Positions 33,118 through 42,626 of a stretch of 64,000 bases of DNA are shown here, in pieces. The position numbers were made by a program, and so were the translations under genes. The notes under the pieces are model-generated. The model worked only from the letters and a program-made list of their open reading frames with translations, did not search any database and was not told where the DNA came from. Numbering within the stretch: the first letter of the stretch is position 1; the number at the start of each line of letters is the position of its first letter. The DNA comes from CAYWEM01 sp964457225 (GTDB taxonomy: Bacteria > Acidobacteriota > Aminicenantia > UBA2199): assembly GCA_964457225.1 (NCBI GenBank), contig CAYWEM010000001.1, positions 62,001 through 126,000 of the forward strand, given 5' to 3'.

Positions 33118-33891
33118 TTGAAAAAAATCATTGAACTTAACCCGGATCGGTACGACATATCTATTTCCACGCTGTATCGTGACTTTTCGCCCCGTTATTC
33201 CCGGGAAGAAACAGTTAAGCTGGTTGAGCCCCAATTGAAATCCTGGTATCACAGTATGTACTTGGGCCATGGTCTGATGATCGAAGGCATGAGAAACCCC
33301 CTGCAGATGCTTGCAGAAATGCAGTTGCCTGAACATCTGCGAAACAAATCAGTTCTGGATATCGGTTGTGCTGAAGGTTTCTTCAGTTTTGAAGCCGAGG
33401 CCCGGGGCGCCCAAAGGGTTCAGCCGATAGATCTGCCGGGCGGTCAATGGAATCACGGCAACACGATTAGATTCAATACCGCCGGCCAAATCTACGCTTC
33501 CGGTTTAAAAATGAAAGAGATTGATTTTCTGGATTTGAACGAAGATTTTGGTGTCTTTGATATAGTCTTTTTCTTCGGCGTGCTTTACCATCTGCGCGAC
33601 CCTTTCCTGGCTCTGAGAAAAATACGCCGATGGACCGGGGAAATGCTCTTCCTGGAAACTCATGTCGCCTGCAGGCAATTACCCGAGATACCTGCCTTCG
33701 GTCAAGAAGATCCGCCTTACATGGTTTTTTATGAAAAGGGTGAATTGGCCGGAGATGCTTCAAATTGGTGGAGCCCGAATCTCAACTGCCTTACTGCCAT
33801 GCTCCGGGCGGCCGGATTCAAACCGGAAATCGTTTCATGGCAAAAAAACGATTGGCAGGGCCGGGCCATAGTTAAAGCCAAACCAGCTTGA
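33118..33891 (+). CDS. CmoB/DUF1698-like SAM methyltransferase
   Basis: 257 residues from a TTG start with GAGGAG upstream. YHSMYLGHGLMIEGMRNPLQ precedes motif I SVLDIGCAEGFFSFEAEARG, a sequence context like CmoB and related DUF1698 enzymes; later FDIVFFFGVLYHLRDPFLAL. CmoB proper carboxymethylates tRNA U34 and is about 320 residues; this one is shorter and sits at the edge of the glycan locus, so it may instead modify a sugar or lipid. Methyltransferase class is sure; substrate is not. Confidence 0.75.
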   Translation: MKKIIELNPDRYDISISTLYRDFSPRYSREETVKLVEPQLKSWYHSMYLGHGLMIEGMRNPLQMLAEMQLPEHLRNKSVLDIGCAEGFFSFEAEARGAQRVQPIDLPGGQWNHGNTIRFNTAGQIYASGLKMKEIDFLDLNEDFGVFDIVFFFGVLYHLRDPFLALRKIRRWTGEMLFLETHVACRQLPEIPAFGQEDPPYMVFYEKGELAGDASNWWSPNLNCLTAMLRAAGFKPEIVSWQKNDWQGRAIVKAKPA

Positions 33892-33931
33892 AATCTGTTT
33901 ATTTCAGGCTGATTGCAGAAAAAACGGGCCT

Positions 33932-35251
33932 TCACTCTTTCTTGAATATGAACCGGCCGCCGCCCTGTTTTAAAACGAAGGAACCGGCCTTGGGATCGAA
34001 CTCCATCACGAGCCCTGTCGGGTCAAAGGAAAATCGGTCTTTCCCGGTGGCCTCGAGCGGAATGGCCGACTGCCCGGTGGCCTGGGCCACCAGTGTCGCT
34101 CCATCCCTGCTCAGCGTGATCTTCAGCGGCAACTGTTCCGAGGCGTAAACTCCAAGGTATTGCTCCAGGTCTTCGGGCTTGAGCTCGTAACACTCAAAGC
34201 TGGGCAGTTCATAGGGCAAATCGAAAGCCGCACTGAGTACGGCGAGGGAAATGTCGTTGTTGTTGTAGTTGCTGCCGTTGGAAACCTGGGCATAGGATAT
34301 TCCGCCTTCCTCGAAATGACAAAAAACCGAGGCGAAACCGTCAATCCCGCCTGTATGCCCGTAACCGATCTTCCCCTGAAGGGGGAGCTGAAAAAGCCCG
34401 GCGCCGTACCTGTCTTTGACGGTTTTCATGAACTGCAGACTGTCCGGTTTGAGCAGTTTCCCGCCGAACAGCGCATCACTGAACCGGACCAGGTCCCGGG
34501 GGTTTGAGACTATACCGCCGGCGCCCATCGGGATAGACATGTCCGTTTCCGGTTCAACCAGCCATTCACCACTGAAGCGGTACGATCTGGACTCATTCCG
34601 AGCCGGGTCTATCCTGCCGCCCAGGTAGGTGTTTTTCAGTCCAAGCGGCTTGGCAATCATTTCCAACAGGATCTCCGAGTAGCTCTTTTTGAAACTCCTC
34701 TCCAGGATGTAGCTCAGCAGTACGTAGTTTGAATTGCTGTATTGGGCCTTGCTGCCCGGCTCAAAATCACTGCCGGCGGCGGCGATGATCTCCACCATTT
34801 CCTGCTCGGTTTTGGGCCGGGTGTTCCAGCTCAGGTACCCGGCATCATCGGTGAAGTTGTGTATGCCGCTGCGGTGAGTCAGCAGGTGAGCCAGGGTGAT
34901 GTTTTCCGCCCGTGGCACTGTGGGAAAGAACTCCCGGATAGTCTGGTCCAGGGCCAGTTTACCGGCTTCAACCGCTTTGAGGACCAAAACGGCGGTGAAG
35001 GTCTTTGAAATGGAGCCGATCCGGTACTTGGAATGTTCATCGGCTTTAAGACCCTGCTCCACATCGGTCGATCCGACCGTTCTGAGGTAGATGAACTCTC
35101 CGTCACGGGCCAGGGCCACACTGCCCATGAACTTGTTGGCGGTCTCCAGGGCATCGAAATACAGGTCCAATTTGGCCTGGTCGAAATCCCGACCCGGTCC
35201 GGGCAAAAACAGTGCTCCGATGAGCACAGCCAGGATAATGCTCTTTTTCAT
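33932..35251 (-). CDS. Beta-lactamase-family (class C/PBP-like) serine hydrolase
   Basis: 439 residues with an N-terminal signal peptide (KSIILAVLIGALFLPGPG). The SxxK nucleophile motif is RIGSISKTFTAVL (Ser80-Lys83), the second motif is YSNSNYVLLSYI, and HTGGIDGFAS replaces the KTG triad. A small C-terminal beta domain follows (YELKPEDLEQYLGVYASEQ), as in the DUF3471-type esterase/peptidase group. Periplasmic D-aminopeptidase, esterase or PBP-like role; true beta-lactamase activity is unlikely. Starts at 35251; an in-frame codon 8 residues earlier lacks a leader-like sequence. Stands alone. Confidence 0.83.
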   Translation of the reverse strand: MKKSIILAVLIGALFLPGPGRDFDQAKLDLYFDALETANKFMGSVALARDGEFIYLRTVGSTDVEQGLKADEHSKYRIGSISKTFTAVLVLKAVEAGKLALDQTIREFFPTVPRAENITLAHLLTHRSGIHNFTDDAGYLSWNTRPKTEQEMVEIIAAAGSDFEPGSKAQYSNSNYVLLSYILERSFKKSYSEILLEMIAKPLGLKNTYLGGRIDPARNESRSYRFSGEWLVEPETDMSIPMGAGGIVSNPRDLVRFSDALFGGKLLKPDSLQFMKTVKDRYGAGLFQLPLQGKIGYGHTGGIDGFASVFCHFEEGGISYAQVSNGSNYNNNDISLAVLSAAFDLPYELPSFECYELKPEDLEQYLGVYASEQLPLKITLSRDGATLVAQATGQSAIPLEATGKDRFSFDPTGLVMEFDPKAGSFVLKQGGGRFIFKKE

Positions 35252-35429
35252 GGTACTGCTCCTCGCTTGAATCAAGTTTCAATCACATGCAGTATACGGA
35301 CCAAGCCGGTCCCCGGTTTTGCTGAACCGCCTGCCGCCTCACAGGAAGCGGGCCTTGATTTTTCACCGGAAATCACGTATTGTTTCGTATCAACATACCT
35401 CCCCCGTTATAGGGGCATTCACTTACGAC

Positions 35430-36125
35430 ATGAAGGAGAAGAAAGTATACGCCGTACTGCGCGGGATAAACCCGGGCATCTACCACGACTGGCCGAGCGC
35501 CCGCGAGCAGGTTTTCGGATTTCCGGGAGCCGTTTACTGTGGTTTTGCAAGTGAAAAAGAAGCCGTGCAATGGCTCTCGACCGGGAAAACAGGCATCCAG
35601 AAAAAGAATTCCGAAACAAAAAAAAACAGGCCCCCGGTCATTGCCCCGGCTGAACCTGTTACGGGCGAAACGGTTGTTTACAGCGATGGTGCGGCCCTGG
35701 GCAATCCAGGCCCGGGAGGTTTCGGGGCGGTCATCCTCTGCCAGGGCAAACAAACCGAGCTAAGCGGCGCTTTCAGCCGCACCACCAACAACCGCATGGA
35801 AATGCTGGCCGTGATCAAGGCCCTGGAACATTTGCCTAACCCCCTGCTGCCGGTCAGAATCTACAGTGATTCAAGTTACCTGGTCAACGGTATAAACCGG
35901 GGCTGGGCAGTAAACTGGCGCCGGAACGGCTGGCTGAAACCTGACAAAACAGAGGCCCGCAACCGGGATCTCTGGAGCCGCCTGCTTGACCTGCTGGCCC
36001 CCCTGCAGGTGAGTTTTTACTGGCTGCGCGGCCATGCCGGCAACCAATGGAACGAATACTGCGACCGGCTGGCCGTGAATGCGGCCCGAAACGGCCCCTG
36101 GGAAAAAGATCATGGTTTCAGCTGA
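35430..36125 (+). CDS. rnhA: Ribonuclease H1 with N-terminal hybrid-binding domain
   Basis: 231 residues. N-terminal VYAVLRGINPGIYHDWPSAREQV is the viroplasmin/HBD fold that binds RNA-DNA hybrids; a Lys-rich linker (about 52-70) joins it to the RNase H domain. The catalytic residues are visible: Asp in YSDGAALGNPGPGG, Glu in NNRMEMLAVIKAL, Asp in IYSDSSYLVNGI and Asp in EYCDRLAVNAA. Also the basic handle region GWAVNWRRNGWLK. Removes RNA from R-loops and primers. The ATG at 35430 fits the HBD start; upstream frame is unrelated. Confidence 0.93.
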   Translation: MKEKKVYAVLRGINPGIYHDWPSAREQVFGFPGAVYCGFASEKEAVQWLSTGKTGIQKKNSETKKNRPPVIAPAEPVTGETVVYSDGAALGNPGPGGFGAVILCQGKQTELSGAFSRTTNNRMEMLAVIKALEHLPNPLLPVRIYSDSSYLVNGINRGWAVNWRRNGWLKPDKTEARNRDLWSRLLDLLAPLQVSFYWLRGHAGNQWNEYCDRLAVNAARNGPWEKDHGFS

Positions 36126-36273
36126 ACTTTTTTTCCTGAAAAACAGCAAAAGAGTTTTTCCGGAATCCTGCAAGAAAGATGCTTTTTAATTGTTTAAGAA
36201 AAATGAAATTTAATTCAGTTACATTTCTGTCTTCTTTTACGTCCCTATTTTTTTCCTTTGCAAGGAAACACCG

Positions 36274-37509
36274 ATGAAGAAAAAATCTTTCACCAAAAAA
36301 CAAATCCTGCTGGCCGCATTGATCGTGCCGGTGATTTTATTGAGCTGGTTTATTTACAATAAAGCCCGCCCCGAATCCGGACCCGGTGGCCCGGGCGGCA
36401 ATGTGGCCGTGGCCGTTGAGACGGCCCCGATCACCACCAGTTCCATCAGCGACCTGGGCCATTTCACCGGCACTCTGACCGCCAATTCCCACGTCACGGT
36501 GGCACCCAAGATTTCCGGCCGCCTGAACAGGCTGCTGGTCAACATCGGCGACCCGGTACGCAGCGGCCAGCTGGTGGCCGTGCTGGAAGATGAAGAATAC
36601 CGCCAGCAAGTCATCCAGGCCGAGGCCGACCTCAACGTGGCCGCGGCCAACCTGGAGGAAGCCCGCAGTGCCCTGGCCATGGCCGAACGCAACCTGGAAC
36701 GCACCCGCGCCCTGCATCAGACCGGGATCCAGTCCGATGCCCAGCTCGACCAGGTAACAGCCCAGCACCAGGCCCAGTCAGCCAGGTACAACGTGGCCCT
36801 GGCCCAGCTGGCCAATCGTGAAGCCGCCCTGGAAAGCGCCAGGGTACGTCTTTCCTATACCAGGATCAGTGCATCCTGGGAGCGCGACAACCAGGTCCGC
36901 TACGTGGGCGAACGATTCACCGACGAAGGTGCGCTGTTGAGTACCAATACGCCCATACTGTCTATCGTTGAACTGCAGCCGATTACCGCGGTGATTCACG
37001 TGACCGACCGCGATTACTTTCGACTGCAGGCCGGCCAACCTGCCCTGGTTACCAGCACCGCCTTTCCCGGTAAATCCTTCCCGGGCAAAATAGTACGCAT
37101 CGCCCCCCTGCTCCAGGAAACCTCGCGCCAGGCCCGGGTGGAAATCGAAGTGCTGAACCGGGAAAAACAACTCAAACCGGGTATGTTCATCAGTACCCGG
37201 ATTGAATTCGCCAGCCGTGACCAGGTCACCGTAGTCCCGTTCAATTCCCTGGCCAACCGCGAAGGTCAGCAGGGGGTATTCCTGGTCGACCGGGCCAACC
37301 GCAGGGCCCGCTTTACTCCGGTCCGGATCGGCATCATCGAGGGTGATCGGGTGGAAATCCTTGAACCGGCTGATATTTCCGGCGAGGTGGTCACCCTGGG
37401 CCACTACCTGCTGGAAATGGAAGGCGGAATAATCCTCTCCGCATCGCCCGCCAAGCCGGCTGATTCGGAGAATGCTGAAAACAACGGCACCGAGGGAGGA
37501 AAACCGTGA
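36274..37509 (+). CDS. RND efflux periplasmic adaptor (membrane fusion protein)
   Basis: 411 residues. N-terminal membrane anchor ILLAALIVPVILLSWFIY (about 10-27) without a lipobox, then a lipoyl/hairpin region (GRLNRLLVNIGDPVRSGQLV; coiled coil about 105-180), and beta-barrel sequence such as QPITAVIHVTDRDYFRLQAGQ. C-terminal IILSASPAKPADSEN is a low-complexity tail. Bridges the pump encoded next to an outer-membrane channel, which is not in this window. Overlaps the pump gene by 4 bases (GTGA). Confidence 0.93.
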   Translation: MKKKSFTKKQILLAALIVPVILLSWFIYNKARPESGPGGPGGNVAVAVETAPITTSSISDLGHFTGTLTANSHVTVAPKISGRLNRLLVNIGDPVRSGQLVAVLEDEEYRQQVIQAEADLNVAAANLEEARSALAMAERNLERTRALHQTGIQSDAQLDQVTAQHQAQSARYNVALAQLANREAALESARVRLSYTRISASWERDNQVRYVGERFTDEGALLSTNTPILSIVELQPITAVIHVTDRDYFRLQAGQPALVTSTAFPGKSFPGKIVRIAPLLQETSRQARVEIEVLNREKQLKPGMFISTRIEFASRDQVTVVPFNSLANREGQQGVFLVDRANRRARFTPVRIGIIEGDRVEILEPADISGEVVTLGHYLLEMEGGIILSASPAKPADSENAENNGTEGGKP

Positions 37510-40500
37510 ACATATCTGATTTTTCCATCAGGCGCCCGGTCTTCACGGTCATGCTCACCCTGGCCATCATAGCCGTCGGCCTGGTTTCTGTCAGCCGCCT
37601 GCCGATCGACCTGATGCCGGACATCACGTTCCCCACTCTGAACATAATGACCTCCTACGAAAACACCGGGCCCGAAGAGATAGAACAGATCATCACCAGG
37701 CCGATAGAGGAAGCAATGAGCGCCGTGCCCGGTGTTGAAGAGGTATTCTCGGTTTCCTCGGAGGGTAACAGCAACGTCAGGGTGATGTTTTCCTGGGGCG
37801 TTGATCTCAACGCCGCGGCCGACGATGTCCGTGAACGGCTCGACCGGGTTATATCCCGACTCCCGGACGACGTCAGCCGCCCCACCCTGCGCAAATTTGA
37901 CCCGGCCATGTGGCCGATCATGGTTATCGGCGCCATGAGCAACCTGGACCCGATCCAGACCCGCCAGATAATCGATGAACAGATCGCCTACCGGATTGAG
38001 CGAGTTCCGGGAGTGGCTTCAATGGACGTCTGGGGCGGACATGAAAGAGAAATCCAGGTCAACCTGCACGCCGACAAGATAAAGGCCCTGGGACTGCCGC
38101 TCGATCTGATCATCAGTCGTATCCGTGAAGGCAACGTCGACCTGCCGGCCGGGGTTATCGAAAGAGGCAACTACGAAATACTGATCAGGATTCCCGGCGT
38201 GTTCAACAACCTCGAAGAAATACGCGACACGGTGGTGGCCACCCGCGAAGCCGTACCCATCAGGTTGCGTGAAATCGCCGAAATCAACGACACTTTCAGG
38301 CGCATAACCCGCATCGTCAGGATCAACGGTGTTCCCGGAACGCGTATTGCCATTTACAAGCAATCCGGCACCAACACGGTCAACGTCGCCGAAGGAGTTT
38401 TAAAGGAGATAGCCAGGATCCAGGAGGACATTCCCCAGATCCAGCTGATCCCGGTGCGCGACAGTTCCGAATACATCAAGAACGCCATTACCAACGTCAG
38501 TTCCACCGCGGTTTACGGAGGGATACTGGCCGTTTTCGTACTGCTTTTCTTTCTCAACAGCCTGCGCAGCACCCTGGTCATAGCCACGGCTATCCCGGTT
38601 TCGATAATCGCCACCTTTTCACTCATCTATTTCGGCGGCTTCACGCTGAACATTCTGACCCTGGGCGGACTGGCCCTGGGCATCGGCATGCTGGTCGACA
38701 ACTCGATCGTCGTCCTGGAAAACATCTTCCGCCTGCAGGAGAACGGTGAAGCCCCGGTCAAGGCGGCTTCGCTGGGCACCAGCGAGGTCTCTTCAGCCAT
38801 CGTGGCCAGCACCCTGACCACCCTGGCCGTTTTCATGCCCATGGTCTTCGTACGCGGCATGGCCGGCATCATGTTCAAACAATTGGCCTACGTGGTCAGT
38901 TTCGCCCTGATATGCTCACTGGTTGTAGCCCTGACCCTGATCCCGATGCTCTCCAGCCGCTTCCTGAAAAGCAGCGACGTCTCCCATGAAAATCTGCAGG
39001 GCCCGATCGCCCGGATGGTTAAACTCATCCGCGTTTTTTTCACCCGGCTGGAAAACTCCTATAAAAAAATGCTGCATTTTTCCCTCAACCACCGTATCAA
39101 GGTACTGCTGTCCGTGGCCCTGCTGCTCGGCGGCAGTATCGCCCTGGTCAGGCTGGTCGGCAACGAGTTCATGCCGGCCACCGACGAGGGGGAAGTGCGC
39201 CTGACCATTGAAATGGAAGTAGGCACGCGCCTCGGCGTGATTGACGAGCGCTTCAGAACCATCTCCGAAATAGTACGTCGGGAAGTGCCGGAACTGGCCA
39301 GCATTGAAGAAAGTATCGGGGGCGGCGGCTGGCGCATGGGTTCCCAGACCGGCAACATAACCATCAAACTGCCGCCCAAAAACCAGCGGACCCGCTCCAG
39401 CGAAGAGGTGGCGGCCGTCCTGCGCCGCAATCTCCGGGACATTCCCGGCGCGGTGATCAGGGCCCGGGCCAGCGGCGGCCAGTTTTTCATGCGCGGCGGC
39501 GGAGGCCAGGAAAGAGTTCAGGTGGAAATCCGGGGCTTCAACCTGGAAACCAGTGAAGCGCTTTCCCAGCAGGTAAAAAGAATTGTCGAGAACGTACCCG
39601 GAGTGTCCGACGTGCGTCTCAGCCGCGACCTTGGTAAACCGGAAGAAATGCTGGTCATCGACCGCAAAGCGGCGGCCGACATGAAGCTGTCCGTTTCCCA
39701 GATCGGACGCACCGTGCAGACGGTGCTGACCGGCACCCAGGCCAGCACCTACCGCGAAGGCGGAGACGAATTCCGCATCCTGGTCAAGGTCAAGGACGCT
39801 GAATACATGTCGATGGAAGACATTCTCAACCTGACCCTGACCAACAGCGACGGTGTCCCGGTCAGCCTGCGCAACGTGGTGGAAGTCAGGCCGCGCAGCG
39901 GCCCCCAGCGCATAGAAAGGAGAGACCGGGAAAGAGTGCTGACCATTTCAGCTGAAATAGAGGATCGGGACCTGGGATCCATCCTGGCCGATGTCCGGGC
40001 CGGCATCAGGACCATTCCAATCCCCCGTGATTTCAGTATCACCTTTACCGGTGATTTCGAAGAACAGCAGAAGGCTTTCCGCGAACTGCTGGTCAGCATA
40101 CTGTTGGCGCTCATGCTGGTTTACATGATCATGGCCATGCTGTACGAATCACTGCGTGATCCGTTGATCGTCATGTTTTCGGTACCCCTGGCGGCCATCG
40201 GCGTAATCTGGATGCTGCTTTTGACCGGCACCACCTTCAACATCCAATCCTACATAGGCTGTATCATGCTGGGCGGCATAGTGGTCAACAACGCCATCCT
40301 GCTGGTGGACCACATCAACCTGCTGCGCCTGCGCGACAAGCTGGACATGCGGGAAGCAATAGAGGAAGCCTGCCGGCGCCGTCTGCGGCCGATCCTGATG
40401 ACCGCCCTGACCACCATCATGGCCATGCTGCCCCTGGCCATGGGTCTGCGTGAAGGCAGTGAGGCCCAGGCTCCGATGGCCCGGGCCGTGGTCGGAGGAT

Positions 40501-40583
40501 TGCTGAGCTCAACCCTGATAACCCTGATAGTCATCCCGCTGGTCTATTCCTTCCTGGCTTCCCGTAAAAGCCGCGAATACTGA
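37506..40583 (+). CDS. RND-family efflux transporter, HAE1-type
   Basis: 1025 residues from a GTG start, the full length of AcrB/MexB-type pumps. FSIRRPVFTVMLTLAIIAVGL is TM1; two large periplasmic loops follow TM1 and TM7. Typical TM4 sequence GLALGIGMLVDNSIVVLENIFR carries the proton-relay acidic residues. SNLDPIQTRQIIDEQIAYRI and PLAAIGVIWMLLLTGTTFNI are also family-typical. Inner-membrane proton-driven exporter of drugs, metabolites or lipids. Coupled to its adaptor; substrate unknown, and TolC is elsewhere. Confidence 0.95.
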   Translation: MNISDFSIRRPVFTVMLTLAIIAVGLVSVSRLPIDLMPDITFPTLNIMTSYENTGPEEIEQIITRPIEEAMSAVPGVEEVFSVSSEGNSNVRVMFSWGVDLNAAADDVRERLDRVISRLPDDVSRPTLRKFDPAMWPIMVIGAMSNLDPIQTRQIIDEQIAYRIERVPGVASMDVWGGHEREIQVNLHADKIKALGLPLDLIISRIREGNVDLPAGVIERGNYEILIRIPGVFNNLEEIRDTVVATREAVPIRLREIAEINDTFRRITRIVRINGVPGTRIAIYKQSGTNTVNVAEGVLKEIARIQEDIPQIQLIPVRDSSEYIKNAITNVSSTAVYGGILAVFVLLFFLNSLRSTLVIATAIPVSIIATFSLIYFGGFTLNILTLGGLALGIGMLVDNSIVVLENIFRLQENGEAPVKAASLGTSEVSSAIVASTLTTLAVFMPMVFVRGMAGIMFKQLAYVVSFALICSLVVALTLIPMLSSRFLKSSDVSHENLQGPIARMVKLIRVFFTRLENSYKKMLHFSLNHRIKVLLSVALLLGGSIALVRLVGNEFMPATDEGEVRLTIEMEVGTRLGVIDERFRTISEIVRREVPELASIEESIGGGGWRMGSQTGNITIKLPPKNQRTRSSEEVAAVLRRNLRDIPGAVIRARASGGQFFMRGGGGQERVQVEIRGFNLETSEALSQQVKRIVENVPGVSDVRLSRDLGKPEEMLVIDRKAAADMKLSVSQIGRTVQTVLTGTQASTYREGGDEFRILVKVKDAEYMSMEDILNLTLTNSDGVPVSLRNVVEVRPRSGPQRIERRDRERVLTISAEIEDRDLGSILADVRAGIRTIPIPRDFSITFTGDFEEQQKAFRELLVSILLALMLVYMIMAMLYESLRDPLIVMFSVPLAAIGVIWMLLLTGTTFNIQSYIGCIMLGGIVVNNAILLVDHINLLRLRDKLDMREAIEEACRRRLRPILMTALTTIMAMLPLAMGLREGSEAQAPMARAVVGGLLSSTLITLIVIPLVYSFLASRKSREY

Positions 40584-40664
40584 GCTCAGCCCCAAACGAC
40601 CGGCCTCATCAGCCCGGCAACGGCGTATTGCCGCCGATCCCTTTTTCCAGCCCTGATGAGTCGG

Positions 40665-40694
40665 TTGACATTTTTACCCCCGGAGGCGTATAGA
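40665..40694 (+). promoter_or_regulatory. Sigma-70 promoter before the 613-aa protein
   Basis: TTGACA at 40665-40670, 18-nt spacer, TATAGA at 40689-40694. Transcription would start about 40701, leaving a leader of only about 7 nt before the ATG at 40708 and no ribosome site. Confidence 0.55.
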
Positions 40695-40707
40695 TAAATC
40701 ATGAAAC

Positions 40708-42549
40708 ATGGATAAAAAGGAACTGCTGCTGATATCCGGACTTTTGCGCGACAAGAAGCTGAGGATCACCCGCAAATCGATCGCTGAAAAAACCGACTGC
40801 CTGGCCAGGGCCGGTGAGTTTTTCCCAGACGTTCAGCAGAAAGCATTGTTGATTCAACTGCTGCACAGCTATGAAACGACCAAAAAGAAAGTTGTGATCG
40901 TCATGGATGAAAACAGCTTGCCCGACAATCCCGCCGCGGCCAGGATAAACCTCGGGGTCCTGGCCGAAGACTGGGTGGGCATGTCCAATTCGATACTCGG
41001 CATCGTTCACCAGAACGCCCAGAACGTGCATTACGCCAAGGCCCTGACCATGGATTACCTGGAAACGGAAATAGGAGCCGTCATCCTCTCCTTCGTGATC
41101 AGCGACCCGGTCCGCCTGCACACCTTCCGCAACGAACGCCGGAAGATAATGGAAAAGATCCGGACGGCCTCTCAGGGCAGTACCACCAAGACCATGCTCC
41201 TGGAAGATGAAACCATCAAGTTTGAAATCTACGACCGCACGGTCAGGCTGATCCGCAGAACCTACAAGGAGAACGACCTGGACGAGATAATCGGCGAAAA
41301 GGGTGAAGCACTCAAGTTCTTTTCCTCGCGCTCCCGGGAATACCTGCAGGAAAGAAGAATCCGTGACCTGGCCACCATGATCGTCACCAATCATCGCTTC
41401 CAGAAAATGATCAGGGAAGGCCGCTCCAAAAAAAAGATCAGGATCGACAATTTCACCACCAAGGACGAAAAGCTGACCGGGATTACATTCGCCTGCGCCA
41501 ACAATCGTTTTTCCGTGGACAATTTCCTGAAAATACTCGATTTTATCGTTCCGGGCTATGTCATCAAGCATCACAAGAGTTTCGTTTCCCAGGACGACAT
41601 CCTGGTTTACCGGATAGAAATCGTTGACCGTAACCACGAATGGCTGGATCCGAAAATAATCCGCTCGATCGCCATGGCCCTCGACAAGACCATTGACACG
41701 GCCTTTGACGCCAGTTTCACCCAGATCAAGAACATCGGGGGTTTTGAACACTTCGCCCGCGCCATAATCCCCTTTCTGATAAACGAAACCCGGAATACCC
41801 GCACCACCCAGGTTTTTTTCAGTGTCAGCAAAAAAACCCAATTCAACCTGGATCTCAAGATCATAGTGGTCACCCAACTCAAGGGCAAGGCCAGGACCGC
41901 CGCCCTGATCCGCAGGCTGGAAGACATTCCCGGAATAGATATCACCGCGATAGTTCCGCCCAGGGTTTACTCCAACAACGTTGAAATCAACGTATTCAAC
42001 CTGAACGTACTCCTGTCCGAGTTTGCTTCGATCAACGCCATTTTCACCACCCTGCGTTCAGTCCTCAAGAGGTTTTTTGGAGAAATCAGGGATTTTGACG
42101 CCGGCATCAGAGAAGCCGACCTGCGGGTACTCCACGAGCTGTTGGAAGAATTCAAGGACAAAAACCCGGTGCTGATCCGCAAGATTTTCTACAAGCTCGA
42201 CGAAATCTACCGCATCGAAACACCTTTGCAGGTCCTGCGCGAAATCATGGAACTGAGCCATGAAACGGTTACCCAAGCCGGTCAGGTCACCCAGCGACGT
42301 ATCTTTTTCCGAAGTAAAAACGTGCCCCATCCGGCGGGAAAGGGATTTCTCAAAACCTTGCTGGTGGTTTCCTACCCAAGGGAAAACAACCTGCTGAAAA
42401 GAATAGCGGGCCACCTGGAAGGTATTGAAACCTATTTCAGCAAAATAGAATGGGACCAGAGAATACTGCTGATCCTGACCTTGAAAAAAAGCGGCCGGGC
42501 CCTGGAGCAGGGTGAAATCAACGCCATCACCTCCATGTTCAACGCCTGA
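40708..42549 (+). CDS. Unrecognised 613-aa protein with repeated ACT-like modules
   Basis: No enzyme family is recognised. The region 80-135 (INLGVLAEDWVGMSNSILGI, then IGAVILSFVIS) has the beta-alpha-beta pattern of ACT sensor domains; similar blocks appear near 252-315 (KLTGITFACANNRFSVDNFL), 368-435 (VVTQLKGKARTAALIRRLED) and 545-595 (FLKTLLVVSYPRENNLLKRI). The segments between are helical and charged. No signal peptide or membrane helix, so probably cytoplasmic. It recalls the N-terminal regulatory part of large NAD-glutamate dehydrogenases but the catalytic domain is missing. It may sense a small ligand; it lies before a flagellar-type promoter. Confidence 0.55.
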   Translation: MDKKELLLISGLLRDKKLRITRKSIAEKTDCLARAGEFFPDVQQKALLIQLLHSYETTKKKVVIVMDENSLPDNPAAARINLGVLAEDWVGMSNSILGIVHQNAQNVHYAKALTMDYLETEIGAVILSFVISDPVRLHTFRNERRKIMEKIRTASQGSTTKTMLLEDETIKFEIYDRTVRLIRRTYKENDLDEIIGEKGEALKFFSSRSREYLQERRIRDLATMIVTNHRFQKMIREGRSKKKIRIDNFTTKDEKLTGITFACANNRFSVDNFLKILDFIVPGYVIKHHKSFVSQDDILVYRIEIVDRNHEWLDPKIIRSIAMALDKTIDTAFDASFTQIKNIGGFEHFARAIIPFLINETRNTRTTQVFFSVSKKTQFNLDLKIIVVTQLKGKARTAALIRRLEDIPGIDITAIVPPRVYSNNVEINVFNLNVLLSEFASINAIFTTLRSVLKRFFGEIRDFDAGIREADLRVLHELLEEFKDKNPVLIRKIFYKLDEIYRIETPLQVLREIMELSHETVTQAGQVTQRRIFFRSKNVPHPAGKGFLKTLLVVSYPRENNLLKRIAGHLEGIETYFSKIEWDQRILLILTLKKSGRALEQGEINAITSMFNA

Positions 42550-42581
42550 CGGCAGGCGGGACGCCATTTTCTTGACGGGGG

Positions 42582-42608
42582 TAAAGTTTTTTTTTGACAG
42601 GCCGATAA
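42582..42608 (+). promoter_or_regulatory. Perfect sigma-28 (FliA-type) flagellar promoter
   Basis: TAAAGTTT at 42582-42589, exactly 11 nt, then GCCGATAA at 42601-42608. This equals the consensus for flagellar sigma-28 in both boxes and in spacing. Predicted start is about 42615, 12 nt before the ATG of the small gene at 42627. Confidence 0.85.
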
Positions 42609-42626
42609 ATTGATTGGCATATTAAG

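Noticed and set aside
40699..41877. 392-codon minus-strand frame opposite the 613-aa gene
   Set aside because: Antisense shadow; the plus-strand frame has coherent repeated folds and a promoter.
42594..42623. Sigma-70 promoter TTGACA with CATATT
   Set aside because: The -10 would end four bases before the ATG and matches poorly; the sigma-28 site explains the region completely.
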